A stretch of 64,000 nucleotides of DNA from Auanema rhodensis (Eukaryota > Nematoda > Chromadorea > Rhabditida > Rhabditidae). Below the pieces are notes generated by a model. The model saw only the letters and a program-made list of their open reading frames with translations. It was not told the DNA's origin and searched no databases. Location of the stretch: contig OZ059897.1 in NCBI GenBank assembly GCA_964057225.1, positions 15,066,001 to 15,130,000 of the forward strand, written 5' to 3'. Shown piece after piece: positions 35,463 to 51,000 of the stretch; the first letter of the stretch is position 1; each line of letters starts with the position of its first letter. A program made the position numbers and the translations under genes.

Positions 35463-36086
35463 GAATGTCTCTCTATTTCTCATTTCTCTATTCCCTCTCT
35501 CGTACTACACATTTGTTTAGCCATGCATATCCGCCTTGCTGATGCCGAAAATTTCTCGGCTCTCTGAATATAGATGTGAGTGACACACAAACCTACACAT
35601 TCATACATGTTCTTTCCATATATACAAAATGTAAAATATTTTTATTTTTATTGAAGATTTGGAATATATTTAATCTTTTTCTTTCATTTTTTCCCCAAAA
35701 ATCTAATCATCTCGTTAGACGAAACTTCATTTTCAATTTGTCGCATCGTCTAATTGCCAATCAGAAGCACAATTTTTAGCTTTTTCATCCATTTACACAG
35801 GAAAAATCATTTTGACTGTATATCAATCAATCAACATGACCATATTGATTGATACAAAATAAATTTTTAATTAGGAAATTAGCAAAAGTTTTCATATATC
35901 ACATGTTCTTCATTCTTTATTTTCTATTTTTATTACTTTAATTAGTAATAAATAAAAAAATATTTATGAATATAATATATATATATATATATATAACTTG
36001 TTGTATGAAAGAATATATACTCTTAAATCTTTTCGAGTTGGAACTTTGCCAAAATTTAAAAAAAACTTAGCACCAGGTGGCAATGG

Positions 36087-36118
<32 letters not shown>
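36087..36118. repeat. (AC)n microsatellite
   Basis: CACACATACACACAC... for about 32 bp. It is one of the few tracts here that is not purely pyrimidine. Confidence 0.95.
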
Positions 36119-37583
36119 TTTGCTCATGTTCAAATAGATTGTAGTAATTGCATCCTACTTAAGTTTAAAAATCAGGTTTTTATTAGTTCTTTAATGCTTT
36201 AGAAATAAGTTTTAAGTTTAATCAAATTATAATAATTATGATTAACATATTACAATTTTATAATTTTAACTACAAGCAATTGTTATGAATAATCATTTTT
36301 GATTTCATTTCCCCTTTCTAAATCCTTAATTCTGTTTCTCTCTACATCTTAAGCTCTCTGCCCTCCCCTCCACCATTTCTCTCTGTTATTCTCTCTCCCT
36401 TTTCTATTCGTTTCCTTTTCTTGTTCTCTTTCTCTTTCTCTAGTGTGCCTGTCCTCTTGCTTTCTTCATGTCACCCTCTTTAGCCCTCTTTTTCTTCTTC
36501 TTACATCATCCATACGATTCTGTCTATTTGCCATATATCGGTTTTCGCATTAGCTTTTGTCGTCAGGCCTTCTAGCATTGCATATACTTATCCTACTCTC
36601 CATTCCATTTTTTACTCTTTATATCTTGTTATTCTTCTTCTTTTTTTTCTTCTTTCTGCTATTACTATCTTATCTTCAAATTTCTATAAACTTTTCTTAT
36701 TACTATTCTATTCATTTTTTTATTTTTTTAAATTATATTTGAAATTCTTTCAACTTTATTATTCAGTTCTTCCGCCCTCTTATTACAACAACTTTTTTTT
36801 ATCCTCTTTCTTTAGTTTATTATTTTTCATCTTCACTTTTTACATAAACAAATAGATTTTTTAAAATTAAATTTCATTCAATTATTTGTTTTTTTTTAAT
36901 TTGAAATTTATTTTCTCATTCATTCATTATGATTTATAAAGAATATTCATTTCAATTCTATTTCTATAATATCCTTCTCATGTTTTCAATAAAAAAAATC
37001 ATTCAAGTTTATAGATTTTTACACATTTTCATATCGGTTTTATAAGAATTTGAGATGTTCTCTCACAATTCCTCTTCCTCGTCATTATTTTCAAATCGAT
37101 TCTTTAATCTTATTCCTTGTACAATACCTGAGTATTTTTCAAATTGTATTCTATTTGAGAATTTAACGCCAATTTATCATTTTTTTTTGATTATATATTA
37201 CATCATCATCATCTCTTTATCGTTTATGACTAATCTATACAAAAATAAACGTAATTTTAGTATTTGAAAGTGACTATTATCTTGTCTTATTCTGAAGTTT
37301 TGAGCTTTTAATCCCATATATCTCTTATTTCATCTATCTTATCTATCATCCTATGAAAAAATACTGAATAACGTTTATTTCAACATATTTGCAGCTTAAA
37401 TCATGATAATTTCAAATTATTTCTCATACTCAATTTAGATTTTATGAATAGAAATGTCAATGTCTAATGACTTCTTTCTATTCATTTCTTCATCTTAAAT
37501 TCCTTTTTTTCTCAACACTATTAGTAGTAGTAGTAGTACATCTACGAGTTTTCAGTAAAAGGCTTAAGAAGTAATAACGATCT

Positions 37584-37856
37584 CTAATTACTCAAATTGA
37601 ACTCATTTCTAATCCTCCCTGCATTACCTTCATTCTGAGCTAAACCTTTTTCTTCAATGTTGTTTCGTGCTGTGCACGTACTCAGGAAGTCTATACACAA
37701 AGAAATAACTTCTAACAGCTTTATTGGGATGTCAGCAGCTTCAACACGGACATCATTCCATGTCAGCTGTTCGAAAAGCTTGACCGAATGATATTTCTCA
37801 TTTAGCTCATCTGTTTTCTTTATTCTTTGAATCATATGTCTTTTAATTTGAATCAT
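37584..37856 (-). other. Isolated protein-like ORF (90 codons)
   Basis: Uninterrupted minus-strand frame with balanced composition in a simple-sequence desert. It includes KYHSVKLFEQLTWNDVRVEA and ADIPIKLLEVISLCIDFLST, predicted mostly helical. No family is recognised, no flanking exon was identified and no signal peptide is present. It could be an exon of an undetected gene or chance. Confidence 0.22.
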
Positions 37857-37980
37857 TTATTTTGAGCTCAGCTCTTCCAAAAAATGTTTTGAAATCTCAA
37901 ATACTTCTTTAGACCGCACAAATTGATTTCTTCTATCTTCTTTTATCAATTATTTTTCAATTATTACATATGTATTCATC

Positions 37981-37999
37981 TCTCTTTCTCTCTCTCTAC

Positions 38000-38033
<34 letters not shown>
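37981..38033. repeat. (CT)n microsatellite
   Basis: About 53 bp of CT repeats with TTT and TACC interruptions. Confidence 0.93.
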
Positions 38034-41000
38034 TAAAAAAATAATCAAAATCTACTTGTCATACTTTTCAGTTCAAGTTGATTGCTATCCAATAGATCCT
38101 GCTATCTTCTTGTCTTGTGATCATGTTCTTATCTCCTCTTTTTCAATTTTTTTCTTCGCACTCAAACCATTTTCAAATCTTAATAGCCGTAAATCTGAAT
38201 TCTTTAAAAATTGCAGAGATCATATAAGTTTTCAAAGATAACAAGCAGTTGTATTCACCATTTTCATGAATGTTTTGATTTTTTAAAGTACAGGTAACAT
38301 ACAGATTGCCTTGTTGTCTTCAAATTTGCATCTCTTTTCCTCTAACCAATAATAACTATATCTTTCATCATTTTCTATAAATCGGAAGAAGGTTCATTGA
38401 ATGTTTTCTGTTTTTCATATTTCATATAACGATCTTTTGAAATCTTTCCTATTTCATCAGCAATTCTCCTTCTTCCCATCATTCTGAAGTTCATTTCTTA
38501 TAGTCTACAGCATTTTTTGTCGCTTTTTAGACATTTTCTGTTATTGTTAAGACTTCGGAGACAGATGGGATATCAATAGACAATAGCTAATCCATTCATC
38601 TTTCAAATCTAAGTACCCCCTATGTCTTGCAGTAGATCTCCCATCTTTCTACTTGACTGCCACTTCTTTTGTAGTAAATGCCCAAGCTACTCGATTCGCT
38701 TTAAACTTCCATAGTTTGAATTTTCTCGTCATGTCTACTTGTCATGAGCTTTTTCTGTCGATTCCATGATGAATTCACAACGGACCAACTAAACTGAACA
38801 CCATCGTAGTTGTTCGTCCAAGTCGCCCTCGTGCAGTTTTTCCGTTCTTGCTTCAAATTCAGCTGAAGAGCTTGTCAGGCAAGAATGATGTGAACGATGC
38901 TGGAAAGAAAGACGCAGAGATTTATTTCAAATATATAAACAAGCTACTCATAGAAAGCAAGAGTTTTCTATTTATTTATAATTTTAACAAAAATGTGTTG
39001 GATGTTTGTTGTACGATTCTATAACTTTGAACATGAGTTATTTCCTAAATGTCTCGTTTTTTTTCTTTTTTTGTCGTCCAAAAGGTCTTGGTAATTCTTA
39101 TTTTTCTTAAATTTTGAAATTATATGTTTGTAAAATCTATAGAAATATCATATACAAAATGTTTTCGTTATATTTGCCTCATCAAGATTCAGAATGTTTT
39201 TCAACACTTTTGACTGGTTTTATACTTATTTTTATAATTTTATCTATTCAATTTCTTCTCAATTTTCTTTTTTTTTCTTAATATTATTTTTCTAATAAAA
39301 ATAATATTTATTGGAAACATGCCAAATTCTCATTTATAGGTATCATGTACTGTTTTGAAAAGCCAAACGAATAGTTTAACTTAAATGCTCATTTTTCTTA
39401 TTTTACTCTATCTTGTCATATTTCTCTTTTCTCTTTCTCTCTTCCTCTCTCTCTCTTTCTCTCCCTCTTTCCCTCTTTCTCTCTGTCTCTCTCTCTGTTA
39501 CATAGACACACACAGACACTTTCATCTCAATTTCTCTCTTCATCTTTCAACGAACAATATGTTATTGGGAAAGTTATATAGAAATTTTGGCAAACTATTG
39601 AACAAAAAAAAATTTCCAGAGTTCATTGGTTGCATCTCTTCTCACTTTCGTTTTCTGTTTATTTTGCCTGAAAATGCTGAATGTAAATGTAAAAAAAGAA
39701 GGATAACTACGTTATTTCATCATCATAATATCATATATATATATTATATATTATATACAATTTATAATATATCTTTTTTTTTAATATAATTATTAAATAT
39801 TTTATTAGTTTAATAATAATATATATTATTATTATTATTATTTTATTTAGAAAAAATGTTTTATTAAGGTTTTTGACACTTGACTTGAATATCTCAATGA
39901 CGATATGTCAAAGTAGTGTCACGTATATTTCTTTTTTTTTTCCAACTGATGTGATACTTGAGATGAAAGATATTCATTTAGCTTTCTTCTCATATTAAAA
40001 TATTTTAGTTATCATTATTCAAAGATATATAATTATTCTATATATATATATAGAATATTCAAATTATATATATTTTTTTAAAAAACTTCAAAATATTATT
40101 GAAAATCATTAATAGAATCTCTATGATTTTCTATAACTAACACGTTTTACATACAATAAGACTTCATCAGCATCATCATCATCATCATCAAACTCTTCCG
40201 TTATATTCATTCTCTTCTTTCCCATTGCTTTATTTACTTTATAATTCTGCCTAGCAGTCGAAAACTTTTTTTTTGTATTTCATTGTATTGTCTATACACA
40301 TTAGAGAAAAGGTTTTTTTCTTCTTTTGAATATATATATATAGATATTTAACTATACGTATAGTTTAAATATTTTAATTATTCAAATTCTTGATAATATT
40401 TTATTTTTATTAAATAAAATAATAAAATATTATATATTATTATTTCTCATTTTCTCTCATAATATCTGTTTCAAATATAAAATATAAAAGTAATTTTCCA
40501 CACTTTTGAAATCAAATATGTTGCAGTCTGAATATGTATATGCTAGTCAGTCACATTCTTTGCAATATTATTACAAAATCAAAAATAATTTTTTTTTTCT
40601 TTTTTGGAATTAAATATTCTTCATAACCTTCTAAAATGATTTGTTAATTGATAATTCATTTTTATATAAAATTCAATTTTTTTTTCAAATTATTCAACTA
40701 TTTCTCTATCTGTTATGCCTTTTTTTGCATTTTTTTTGATATTAATGTTGATGAAGATGTCAATGCTATTACTTGTCATCTTATTGTCAGCTGGACCGTT
40801 AAAACCTTCACCTCATTCTATAATATCATCATGTTACTACTACTGTATGACTTCCGACTTTTTGAATTTTTTAGAAAAATAAAATGACCTTCAGTCATTA
40901 CAAGTATAACTAAAAACTTTTAACCTTTGAACTATTTTCCTTTGAACATTCAAATGTTTTGTCTTTTAAACTTTTTTTTAAAAATAAATATTTTTATTTA

Positions 41001-42692
41001 TATAATATGTAAATCAATCGATATTTTCTTTATATTTATATAGTTATAATAATAATAAACTTGATAATCTTACTACTTATTCTAATAGTCAGTTGTTCTT
41101 CATCATCCATTAATTCAGATTCACATATTCGATTTAGATTTCTTTCTCTAGATACCACACATGTTCTTTCTCATTCTTTTCGTATTTCTATTAACTTCTT
41201 ATGAACATCATATGTTATTTCTTTTCTTCTTAATAGTATTCTTCTTCTTCTTCTTCTTTAACTCTTTTAATTCTTCTTTTCAGTTCATTTATGTTTTCAA
41301 CATTTGTTTCTTTCAATTTACTATATTTTTTATCATTTTCAGCTCTCTCTTTCTCTCAAAAAAAAGTTTTGAAACTTCTCATAATGACGACAAAGCTCTC
41401 CCCTCTCTTCCAACATTCCTTTTGCAGCTTCCATGATCTTCTCTTTTCACAAACTTTTAATTATTTTCGAGAAAATTTTTTCTCCAAATTAAATAAATGC
41501 AGTAACAGAGGTAGAATAGACTCTAATGCATATAGCCGTTGCTAATCTAACTATATATGTATATGTATGTATGATTCAAATATATATATTTTTTTCAAAT
41601 ATTATTATAAAAAATGTATCCATTGAGACTTCTTTTTTAAATTTTTTTCGCCTTTTCTTTCCTTTTTCTAGAGTTTTCAGTGCATTCTTTAGTGCAGCTT
41701 CTATTGTGTTCACTATTCATATTCTGATCATTCTTATTCTATTTCGATATTCCAATTTTCGTTGTCTAAAAAGAGAAAAATATCGTTTTTGAAAACAATT
41801 TTCCTATTTCTATCTTATGCAATCTTCTTTTTTTCTATCTAGATATATATATATATATATTCTTATCCTATTTCTCTTTTCATCATCTACCTCCTACATT
41901 TTCCTCTTTTCTTTCTCTTGTCTGTCCTCTTCTTTTCATTTTTTCTATCACATTTTGTTAAATTTCTTGTCAAAACCTTACCTTTAAACATCAGAAGAAA
42001 AGGAAAAAAAAGTATTTCTTGTACTTTAAACTTTGTCTTAAAGTTATTTATATATTATATAAAATATATGTATATTAACTTTTATATCTTTATTTTCTTC
42101 AAAGATCTCCTTCTCTCTCTCTTTTTTTTTTCTTTTTTTTACAATGTCATTCTACTTTTCTATCTTTCTCTCTACTAAAGGAAACGAACTACAACTAAAG
42201 TAGAAGCTTAAACGTATTGGAATAAGAAAAAGCTCATGGGTGCATGCCCTCAGGCAATGTGTATGGGTGTGCGAATTTGTCAGTCTAACTGCAAACCCGA
42301 GATATATCCATTTCTGGTCCCACCTTATACTCAACATTTCTTTGAATTTTCTTTTAATTTCTGATCTTTATTCATATACTCATAATATATGTTGACAATT
42401 TTCAAATTTCTTTAAAGATATCTATATGTACATGTATGTATCTACATTCGTATTTCTTTCTTTTCTTTCAATTTGCATCATAATCATGCAAATGCATGTT
42501 TCTTTCTTTATTTCATCAGTTAGTTATTCGTCGTTATGATCAACTAAATTTATATACATAAAGCAATAACTTTATATTATAAAATATAGATCTATTATAT
42601 AAAATATTTAATGACAAATGTTTCATACTACGCTTGTCATCACTTGTCAAGAACTCTATGAACTTCATATATCTCTCTTTGGTGTCAAATTA

Positions 42693-42701
42693 TTCTCTCT
42701 T

Positions 42702-42736
<35 letters not shown>

Positions 42737-42781
42737 CTTTCTCTCTCTCCCTTTCTCCCTCTCTCTCTCCCTCTCTCTCTA
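42693..42781. repeat. Compound (CT)n-(AT)n-(CT)n microsatellite
   Basis: CT repeats, then about 20 bp of AT repeats, then CT repeats with CCC interruptions. Confidence 0.93.
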
Positions 42782-45533
42782 TTTCAACAACTTGTTTTCA
42801 TTTTCAAATATGCTAATCTTTTCACGCACTATTTCATTAACCAATTAGCTCAGGCAAATACATATTGTTATAAAGTACATGGAGAAGCACCTGCATTTTC
42901 ATTAACTTTTTTTTGTTGTAATTTCTTTTATAAAATTTCAAGTTTAATTTTTAAAAAAACATTTTCAAGTTTTTTAACTATAACTTATTGTATAAACAAC
43001 ATTTCATTAAAGACAATACTTTCTTTTTCTTCTTTTTTTTTCATTTATTTTTAATTTAATGATGTAAGTAAGTATGCATGTTGTGGCTAATTTTTTCTTT
43101 AATTTGTTAATACATGCAAATTATATGAAGTTGTCATTCAATATATTGATCATTTACTTTCAATGTTCATAAGAGTTTATGCTTGATTACTTTCAATAAG
43201 TAAAAAGGTTGAATTGATCAAGTTTCTATACTATTCATATATAATATCATGCAAATTTATAAAAAAAAACTTCGTTATTTGACATAATCCAATATCTTAT
43301 CTTGCTCTTTTTTCCAAAAAAAGCAAATTAATTTTCGTATGTAGTTAGTAATATCTAAACTTGTTGAAAACAGCTGATACTTCTGTCTCGATTAAATTGA
43401 TCATTGCTATGAGTTAGCTAGTTAAATGCAAAATTATCTGCAAATCAGATTGCTTCTAGTCTGACAATCGAAAGCAACGATGTGATATTAAGACTTTCAA
43501 TGCATATCCTTTCTCAGTTTCAAGCAATCATTAAACTAATTGACAACAGATTATCTAGTTCTTTGGTCTCTTTTCACGTCATGATCTCCAACTAACTGAG
43601 TGAAGTTTTTCGAAAAAGTTACATTTCTCTTTATATAAATATAATTGAGAATATCCGCAATATCATCTATCTATATATATATATTACATCTAATAGGATA
43701 ATTCAAATAGTATGAAAACAATATATTTTAAAATTAAATTATCTTGGAAACTATCCAACAAACTAAAAATATTTTAAATTCACAATGACTTTTGCCTTTT
43801 AAAGTAGGGCAAAAGCTGAAATTTCAATGATCACTGAGGGTAGTTTTTATGTATCTTCCTATGCATTTTCTGTCAACATACATACATACATACAACACAG
43901 AACAGGAGCGACCTTCAATCATATAATCGTTGTTGTGCCATTGATTTCTTTATGCCATTTTCCTCTCTTTTCGCAATTTTGAAAAAAATTTCATTTTCTC
44001 TTTTTCCTTCAAAAAAAAATTTTCTTTTTTCTTTTTCAAACCATTTGCTTATAAAGAATTTTGAGCAAATCGTAAGATGAAAATCTTTACATCAACATGA
44101 TTGAATAGACAAAATCTGTACCAGTGTTGTCACATATCATATTACAGTCCTACGAATAGGGGAGAAGTGCAGGTAAGCATTGGAACGACCACGATGTGTT
44201 CACTTCTTTTCTAAGTACCACGTTGCGGAACTCAATTTCCATCTTACTTGTGTAATAGATTCTTTGATATTCGAAGTTTGAAGTTACCTCTCCTTGTTCT
44301 TCTATGTTTCTTACTCAACTACTCAGCCTTTTCCAGCATATATGGCAACCAATTTTCATGTCTTTACATGTTTCTTCTCCTCTTTCAGCCTTGACAAGAA
44401 GGTTCGGCATAAACAAATTGTTTTGTCGTTCATTCATTTATTACTATTTCTTTTTTTTCTTTTACTATTTTATTGATTCTATTTAATTGATTTTCTTTAT
44501 AAAATATATTATTTATTTATTTAAAGTACGCAAATTATAGATTAGATATTTTTTGTAAAAATACTATATATAATAATATTCAATAATATTTCTTATAATT
44601 AAAATAATTTATATTATAAACATATAAATCTATTATATTTTTTATTATTCTTCTCTCTTTACCTTCATTATTTCTTAATTTTTTTCATATTTAATTGTAT
44701 CATGCATTGCTAAGTTATTCTACTATTACTATTACCTTTTTACGGAAAAAATTACACGACTAGTATCCTTTTTTTTTTGGTTTTTCCTTTCACTTTCTCA
44801 CCGATGAATACCATTGGTAACAATGCTTTGTTAAGTTCCACTTTTTAAGTTCTAACATCACTTAATATGAAGAAAAATGCTGAGGAGGGGGGAAGAGGAG
44901 AAATCCCGTCTTCAATCTTCCTCCGTTTGTCCTCAGCCTTGCATTCTCCTTCCTCTATTATCTCTATTGTCAATGTATCTCAGAGAATCTGTAATTCAAT
45001 TGTTTTTTTTTCGCATACGGACGCTATTTGTAATATTTCTCGTTGGTTTTTGTCATCGCTGTCCCTAACTGACATTGTGGGAGAACGATATTCTATCTCT
45101 GGCCTTGTTTCCCTCCACTGTTTCATCTACAATTGAGAGAATGAATACTAAAGATGCTGGAAAAGAAACAAAAAAAAAACGAAACAAACGGCAAACAGAT
45201 TAATGGAGATTTTCAATCAACTCTTTCGATCTATCTATATCTCCCTCTTTCTCTTTCTTCTTCAATCTCTCTCTCTCTCTCTCTCTCTCCTCTGCACCAA
45301 ATTATCCCACGCCTAGTATACTTTTCTTGTGAATATTGTCGGAAAATGGTCATCGTGTAGATTGCATTTAGTCGTTTCTTCTCTTCTTTCCTTCTGTTAT
45401 TCTGTATAACTTGTGTTCTTTCTTTGAATTTTTGTCGTTTATATGATGAAATTAACAGTGTGTGTCTTCAGGAACATCTGCTCTCCCTATGCCATGGAAA
45501 AATCTCAAACATCAGTTAACGTATGCTCTATCT

Positions 45534-45633
<100 letters not shown>

Positions 45634-48020
45634 TTTCTCATTTTTTTCTGACGAAAAAGGTCTTTTGTATTTCCTTTTCTGTTTCTAACTGTGACATCCA
45701 GTCCAAACTTTATTGTTTTTCGGAAACGATGTCCGATGAGTGGCATGCTCATTAGAAATTCCTTGTTTTTCAGTTAAATATCCTACTGTTCATGACAAAT
45801 TGATTCATATTTTTATACTTCATATAGCTTTTAGTCTTTAAACAGCTTCGATTTGATTAGTATTTTCATATATATAATATGGAAACTGTCACTTAAGTAA
45901 GTAGTACTCTAAGAATATGTCACAGAAATGACTGAAAAATGAAGACTCTAGATTAAAAAAGTGAAAATAAGACGATTAGAGATTACATTTTCTGCATTTT
46001 TTCATACTTCTACATTCATTCATTGGTTTTTTGAGTTGTTACATAGTTCTCTTCTTTTTTTTTTCCCCTTTTTTCTGCTCTCATTGAATCATCTTCTCAC
46101 TGGGTCTTCATTGAAAATCCATTTAAATTAGTAGAATTTCAATTGAATTAATAAAGTTTATTTAAGGCTAATGATGCAATTTTTCTTTTTTTTCCTGTTT
46201 ATTTTTATTGCTTACAATCTCAAAAAATGTTCAATTATCTATCTTATGTTCTCATGCTTCAACTTGTCACAGCATGACCATTTATGGAAATGTGCTTCTA
46301 GGGTCTTGAATGGCTTCCGTTCTTATCTCAGATCAAATAAGACAGAAGCCAGAAAAGTGAAGTGGAGTATGTGGGAGTTTAGAGATTGGGAGAGAAAGAG
46401 AGCGAGAGAGAAAGCATGAGAGAGAAAGAGGAAGAAAAGGATCAGAACCAACAAACAGAAATAAATGTTTCGAAGTAATGAACGGAAACAGACGGAAAGC
46501 CAGAAGTACTTAGTACTAGCATGTCTGCTTTCCTAAAAGCCTACGGCCGACATGCTTTTACCCTGAGGCAGCTCCATTAACAGCGGATTATTAGTCTTCC
46601 TTTCTATATTTTTTCATATTTTAACTATTTGTATTCGAAGAATAGTTATATTTTGTAATCTTCAACTGTTTAAATGACCAGAAAACACACAATCAGCCAC
46701 TTCACGGCTTATATTTCATCATGAAGATGTTGAACTGTTCAGATAGAAGTAGTAGTCGACCAGAATATTGTACATTAGTCATGATGTACAAATGTAAGAA
46801 TAAAGGAAGATAGTAAAGTTAAATATATTTCTATATTTAACGATATTTGTTGATTTTCATTTACATTTTATTATGCAATTTATTCTGCATCTATCTCTTC
46901 ATCACTCGCTCTCTCTCTCTCTCTTTTTCCTTCTCTCCTTTTCCCTTGCTCTCCTTTTTGGAGGGAAATTGTTTCATCATTCGACTTCCTGCTTCATCTC
47001 TTCTTCTTTCTCGTCTTCTATTTCTTCTGCTACACCATTATTCGTTCTGTCGTATTCTTGTTTCTCTATTTTAACTTTAGTTTTTCCTATTTTCTCTACA
47101 TTCTTTTTCGTTCGTTTGTTTTGATGTTAGATTGTCGGTGTCCCTGTCGGCAAAGTGAACAAAGCTGCTCAAGTTGCCAAGTGTTCAGTTCAGCCTGTCT
47201 TCAGTCGGTTCAGCATTTTCCTTTCAAAGCCTCAGCGAACTTCAACTAGCTACTTGGGCAACTTAGCCGCAATTTCCCTATTCAGCTCCTATAATTATGC
47301 TTTCCTCAAAAGTTGCACTCACTCTACTATATTCATCTATTCCTATTTATATGTAAATAATTATTTCAATAAGTTTCTGATCAAATAAAGCCAAAAATTA
47401 ATTATTAATCACTTTAATTTTTTTTTATTTGAACTAATTCTACGTATCATATTGTATCGTTGACTTTTGCCTTTGAAGTCATTTTTTCCATCCATGAAAT
47501 CTATATTGTTTCTAATAATTTTTATGAAGAAACATGAGAATATACATATGGTATATTCATTTTCTTTTGAAAAATACCGTCGTAATTTTTATTTTTGTTA
47601 ATAAAAACAGGTAAAGTAAAATATACTATAAATGGACAAAGAAAACATTAAAATGACTTGTTCTTTGGAGGGGCAGAGAACAAGCTAAAGATGGAGACTT
47701 GGACAGACTTGCTCATGAATAATAAGCCGACCAATGAAATTTTTCCTGCTTCTTTCCACCTCACAACAAAAGGAGAGCAGGCTGTAGTTTAGGTTTAAAC
47801 CTCGTCTTATACTTCAGCTGTTCTGTGGTTTCTCTCCTCAATTTTCATTCCCTTTTCTGTGCCTTTCTCCCTAACTCTCTTTTATCTATCTTTCTATCTA
47901 AGCTTTATACGATTGTTGAAAATTCATTGGCCAAGTATAGGCCAAATGTGTGTGTGTGTGTTAGCTTCATTCATCTGTCGTCGTATAAGTTGTTCTACTA
48001 CTATGCTAATTCCCTCCCTC

Positions 48021-48021
48021 G

Positions 48022-48079
<58 letters not shown>
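48021..48079. repeat. (CT)n microsatellite
   Basis: About 55 bp of pure CT, followed by TATC and AT repeats. Confidence 0.95.
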
Positions 48080-48081
<2 letters not shown>

Positions 48082-51000
48082 ATCTATCTATCTATATATA
48101 TATATCTCTATCTTGAAATTCATTTCACTAAGTTCGTTCTTTATTTTTAGTTTTCCCGTATTTGTTGTTGTTTTTCTTTCTGTTTTAAGCTTTTTATCCT
48201 TTCTTTCTCTATGAAAAGCATTATATTTTATATTTCTTATATGTGTTTTGTCTTCAGTTGTATTTAACTTTAGTTTACATGCTTCAAACTTCTCATCTCT
48301 GTCTCTTTAGCTGTCAAATAATCAAAAAAAAAGAGAATTTCATTAAAATAACCATAAAACTCTTTTTAATTTTTGACGTTTAGTCAATAATAGTAGACAT
48401 GAATAAACTAGAAGTAGAATAAACAGTCAAAAGCTTTACAGAAAATGTTTATTTTCAGCTTTAGAGCTTGTATGATTATGAGGAAGCTTATAAATAATAA
48501 ACGACTTTTTACTATTAATTTTATTGTCTCAATCTGATTTTTGTAATTTTTTCCTCCATTATCTTACATATTTATAATTTTATTATTTTTATTTTTATTT
48601 TAACTTAAATTGCTGCAACTTTTTGAAAAATACATTCTGAACTCTTTATATGGAAACAAATAATATTCTAATTTATTGATTGATTTTAATTATTTTTGTT
48701 GAAGTTTAGTTGGTCTCTAAGGTAGTTTTCAATTTTTTTTTCTATTATTTGATCAAACAATCTCTACATCCATTACTTTTTATTATTTTTACTCTTTCAC
48801 ATTCTTACCAGCTTTTAGTTTCTTTCAAAGTTTTTTTTTGTTAGTAGAACATTATTGTCTCATTATTATTTGATGTTTTTATGATGTTGAAAAAACATTC
48901 TATCTGATCTAAAATTATTACAATTTTTTTATATTTTATTTATATATATATATATCTTTTCAATTAAAACAAATATTATATAATGATAATTATACTTATT
49001 CATACAATCTTTTACTTATAACCCTATTACTTATTATTCACAATGTGAGATTTTTGTTTTTTTTCTTCGTTCAAACTGAAAGCTTGTGCAGTTTTCTTAT
49101 TTCAATTGATGTTTTCATCGTCTTCTTTCTGTACTACTTCTACTTTTACTTCTACTTTTTCTTCTTCTTCTTCTTCTTTTTCTTCTTCTTTCCTCTTTTC
49201 ATTCTTCATCGTCGTCTTCTTCTTCGTTTCTTATTCGGCAGTGCTTCTTCTCTGCGCTTATCCTTCTGTTCTCTGAAGACATTCCCGAGGGGAAGAAATG
49301 GCTGATGCGAAAAGAAGAATTGAACGACGACGACAACGATGAGAAGTTGAAGAATTTCCTAGTCAGCTAGCTAGTTTTTCGCTTCACACATACATATCTA
49401 CTGCTTCTATTTTCATTTTTGTTAGTTTACTTCAATCTGTTTCTACATATTCAACTTATTCCGCTTCACCACCAGCTCATATTATGATTTTCTGTTCTCG
49501 AAGTTTCAGAGTTCTATTTTTCTCTTCAACAACAACCTTATACGCATATAGATACATGCTAAATTTTATGCTGCTAAAGCTGCTTGACAATTTATCCGTT
49601 AGTAGAGTATGTATACATATTTCCAACTATGCATGTAATATAGTTTTTTTTTTCAACTCAAAATTCCTACTATAAATGTCATTTTCATATTTTTTGCTTT
49701 TTCGTATAATATTATCAACTTGTATAGTTTATTCAAATAATATTATATATATACAATAATAAGTGATAAACTTATTGACAATTTATAAGAAATAATTTTT
49801 TAATTTATAATTGAAAATAATTATTATTCTATTTCTATTTCTATATATATATTCTTTAAAGTTTACTACTAACTATAACAGTATACATATACATTTATAT
49901 ATACTATATATACTATATAATCCGAATAAACTATACAACTTATTTCTTTATACAAAATCTATTTTTACTTTCTTTTTTTTTTCAAATTTCATATCACTAT
50001 TTCTATAGAAGCTTATATGGTTTTTACTAAAAAAAATCTGAAACAATCACCTTTATTCAGGTTTTTTTCGATAGTTGTCAATCATCTATTGCTCAAGAAA
50101 ATGTACAATGTTTTCATTCATCTGATTGTCTTTTCTTACATCTGAAGCTCCAGACGTAAAAATTCCTTTTTCTTTTTTTTTTTTTCAAATTTGTGTCCCT
50201 CTTATAATTCTCTTCACAATCTGCATGCATGTAGTAGTGTTCATTCTAATATTTTCATCCTCTTCATCCGTTTTGTTTGAATGTTTGAATATGTAAACAG
50301 GCTGATGAACAGAAAAAAAACGAAAATGATGGAAGAAGGGTAAGACGGATGAACTACGAACCATGAATTCAATTGTTCATCTATACATCATCTATATTAA
50401 GATTTTGATATCTATTTTTTCTTTATCTCTATAAATATACAATCTTGTATGTTTTTTTTTGTTGGCAAAATTTTGAATTAAATCGATAAATCTGATATTC
50501 TTATGCAATTTAGCGAAAAATCTTATTTAATTCTCACTAAATTCTCTTCGGAAAAGCGTACTAACAGAGCGAACTGAACGAGAAAAGAGAGAATAAACCG
50601 TCATTATATGGCTTTTCTATGTTAACAAGGGTACCTGTAAAATAGATGATTCATTGAATATATTTGTTTATTTCTTCTTTTATACAAAGAGAAAAATGGC
50701 ATTTGTGCCAATATTCAATTTGTATATATACACATATACATGTTTCAACTTGTAATTTGTTTTGTTTTCATGTTCTTCCTTTTTCATGTAAATGTATTCG
50801 TGATAATAGTCAGAAGCAAGGATTGAAACTCTCTCTCTTTCTCCCTTTCTCTTTCCCTATCTCTCTTCATATCTATATATTACTCTCTCTCTCTCTCTCT
50901 CTCTCTTCGTTCGTACCTCTACTATATATATTCTCTCTTCACCATTTTTTTTTCGTTTTCTTTCTCTTCTTCCTAATGAAGGCATTCGTCGTCGCCATTC

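Noticed and set aside
40648-42178. Several Phe-rich + ORFs
   Set aside because: Products of T-rich low-complexity sequence; no conserved motif and no matching splice sites.
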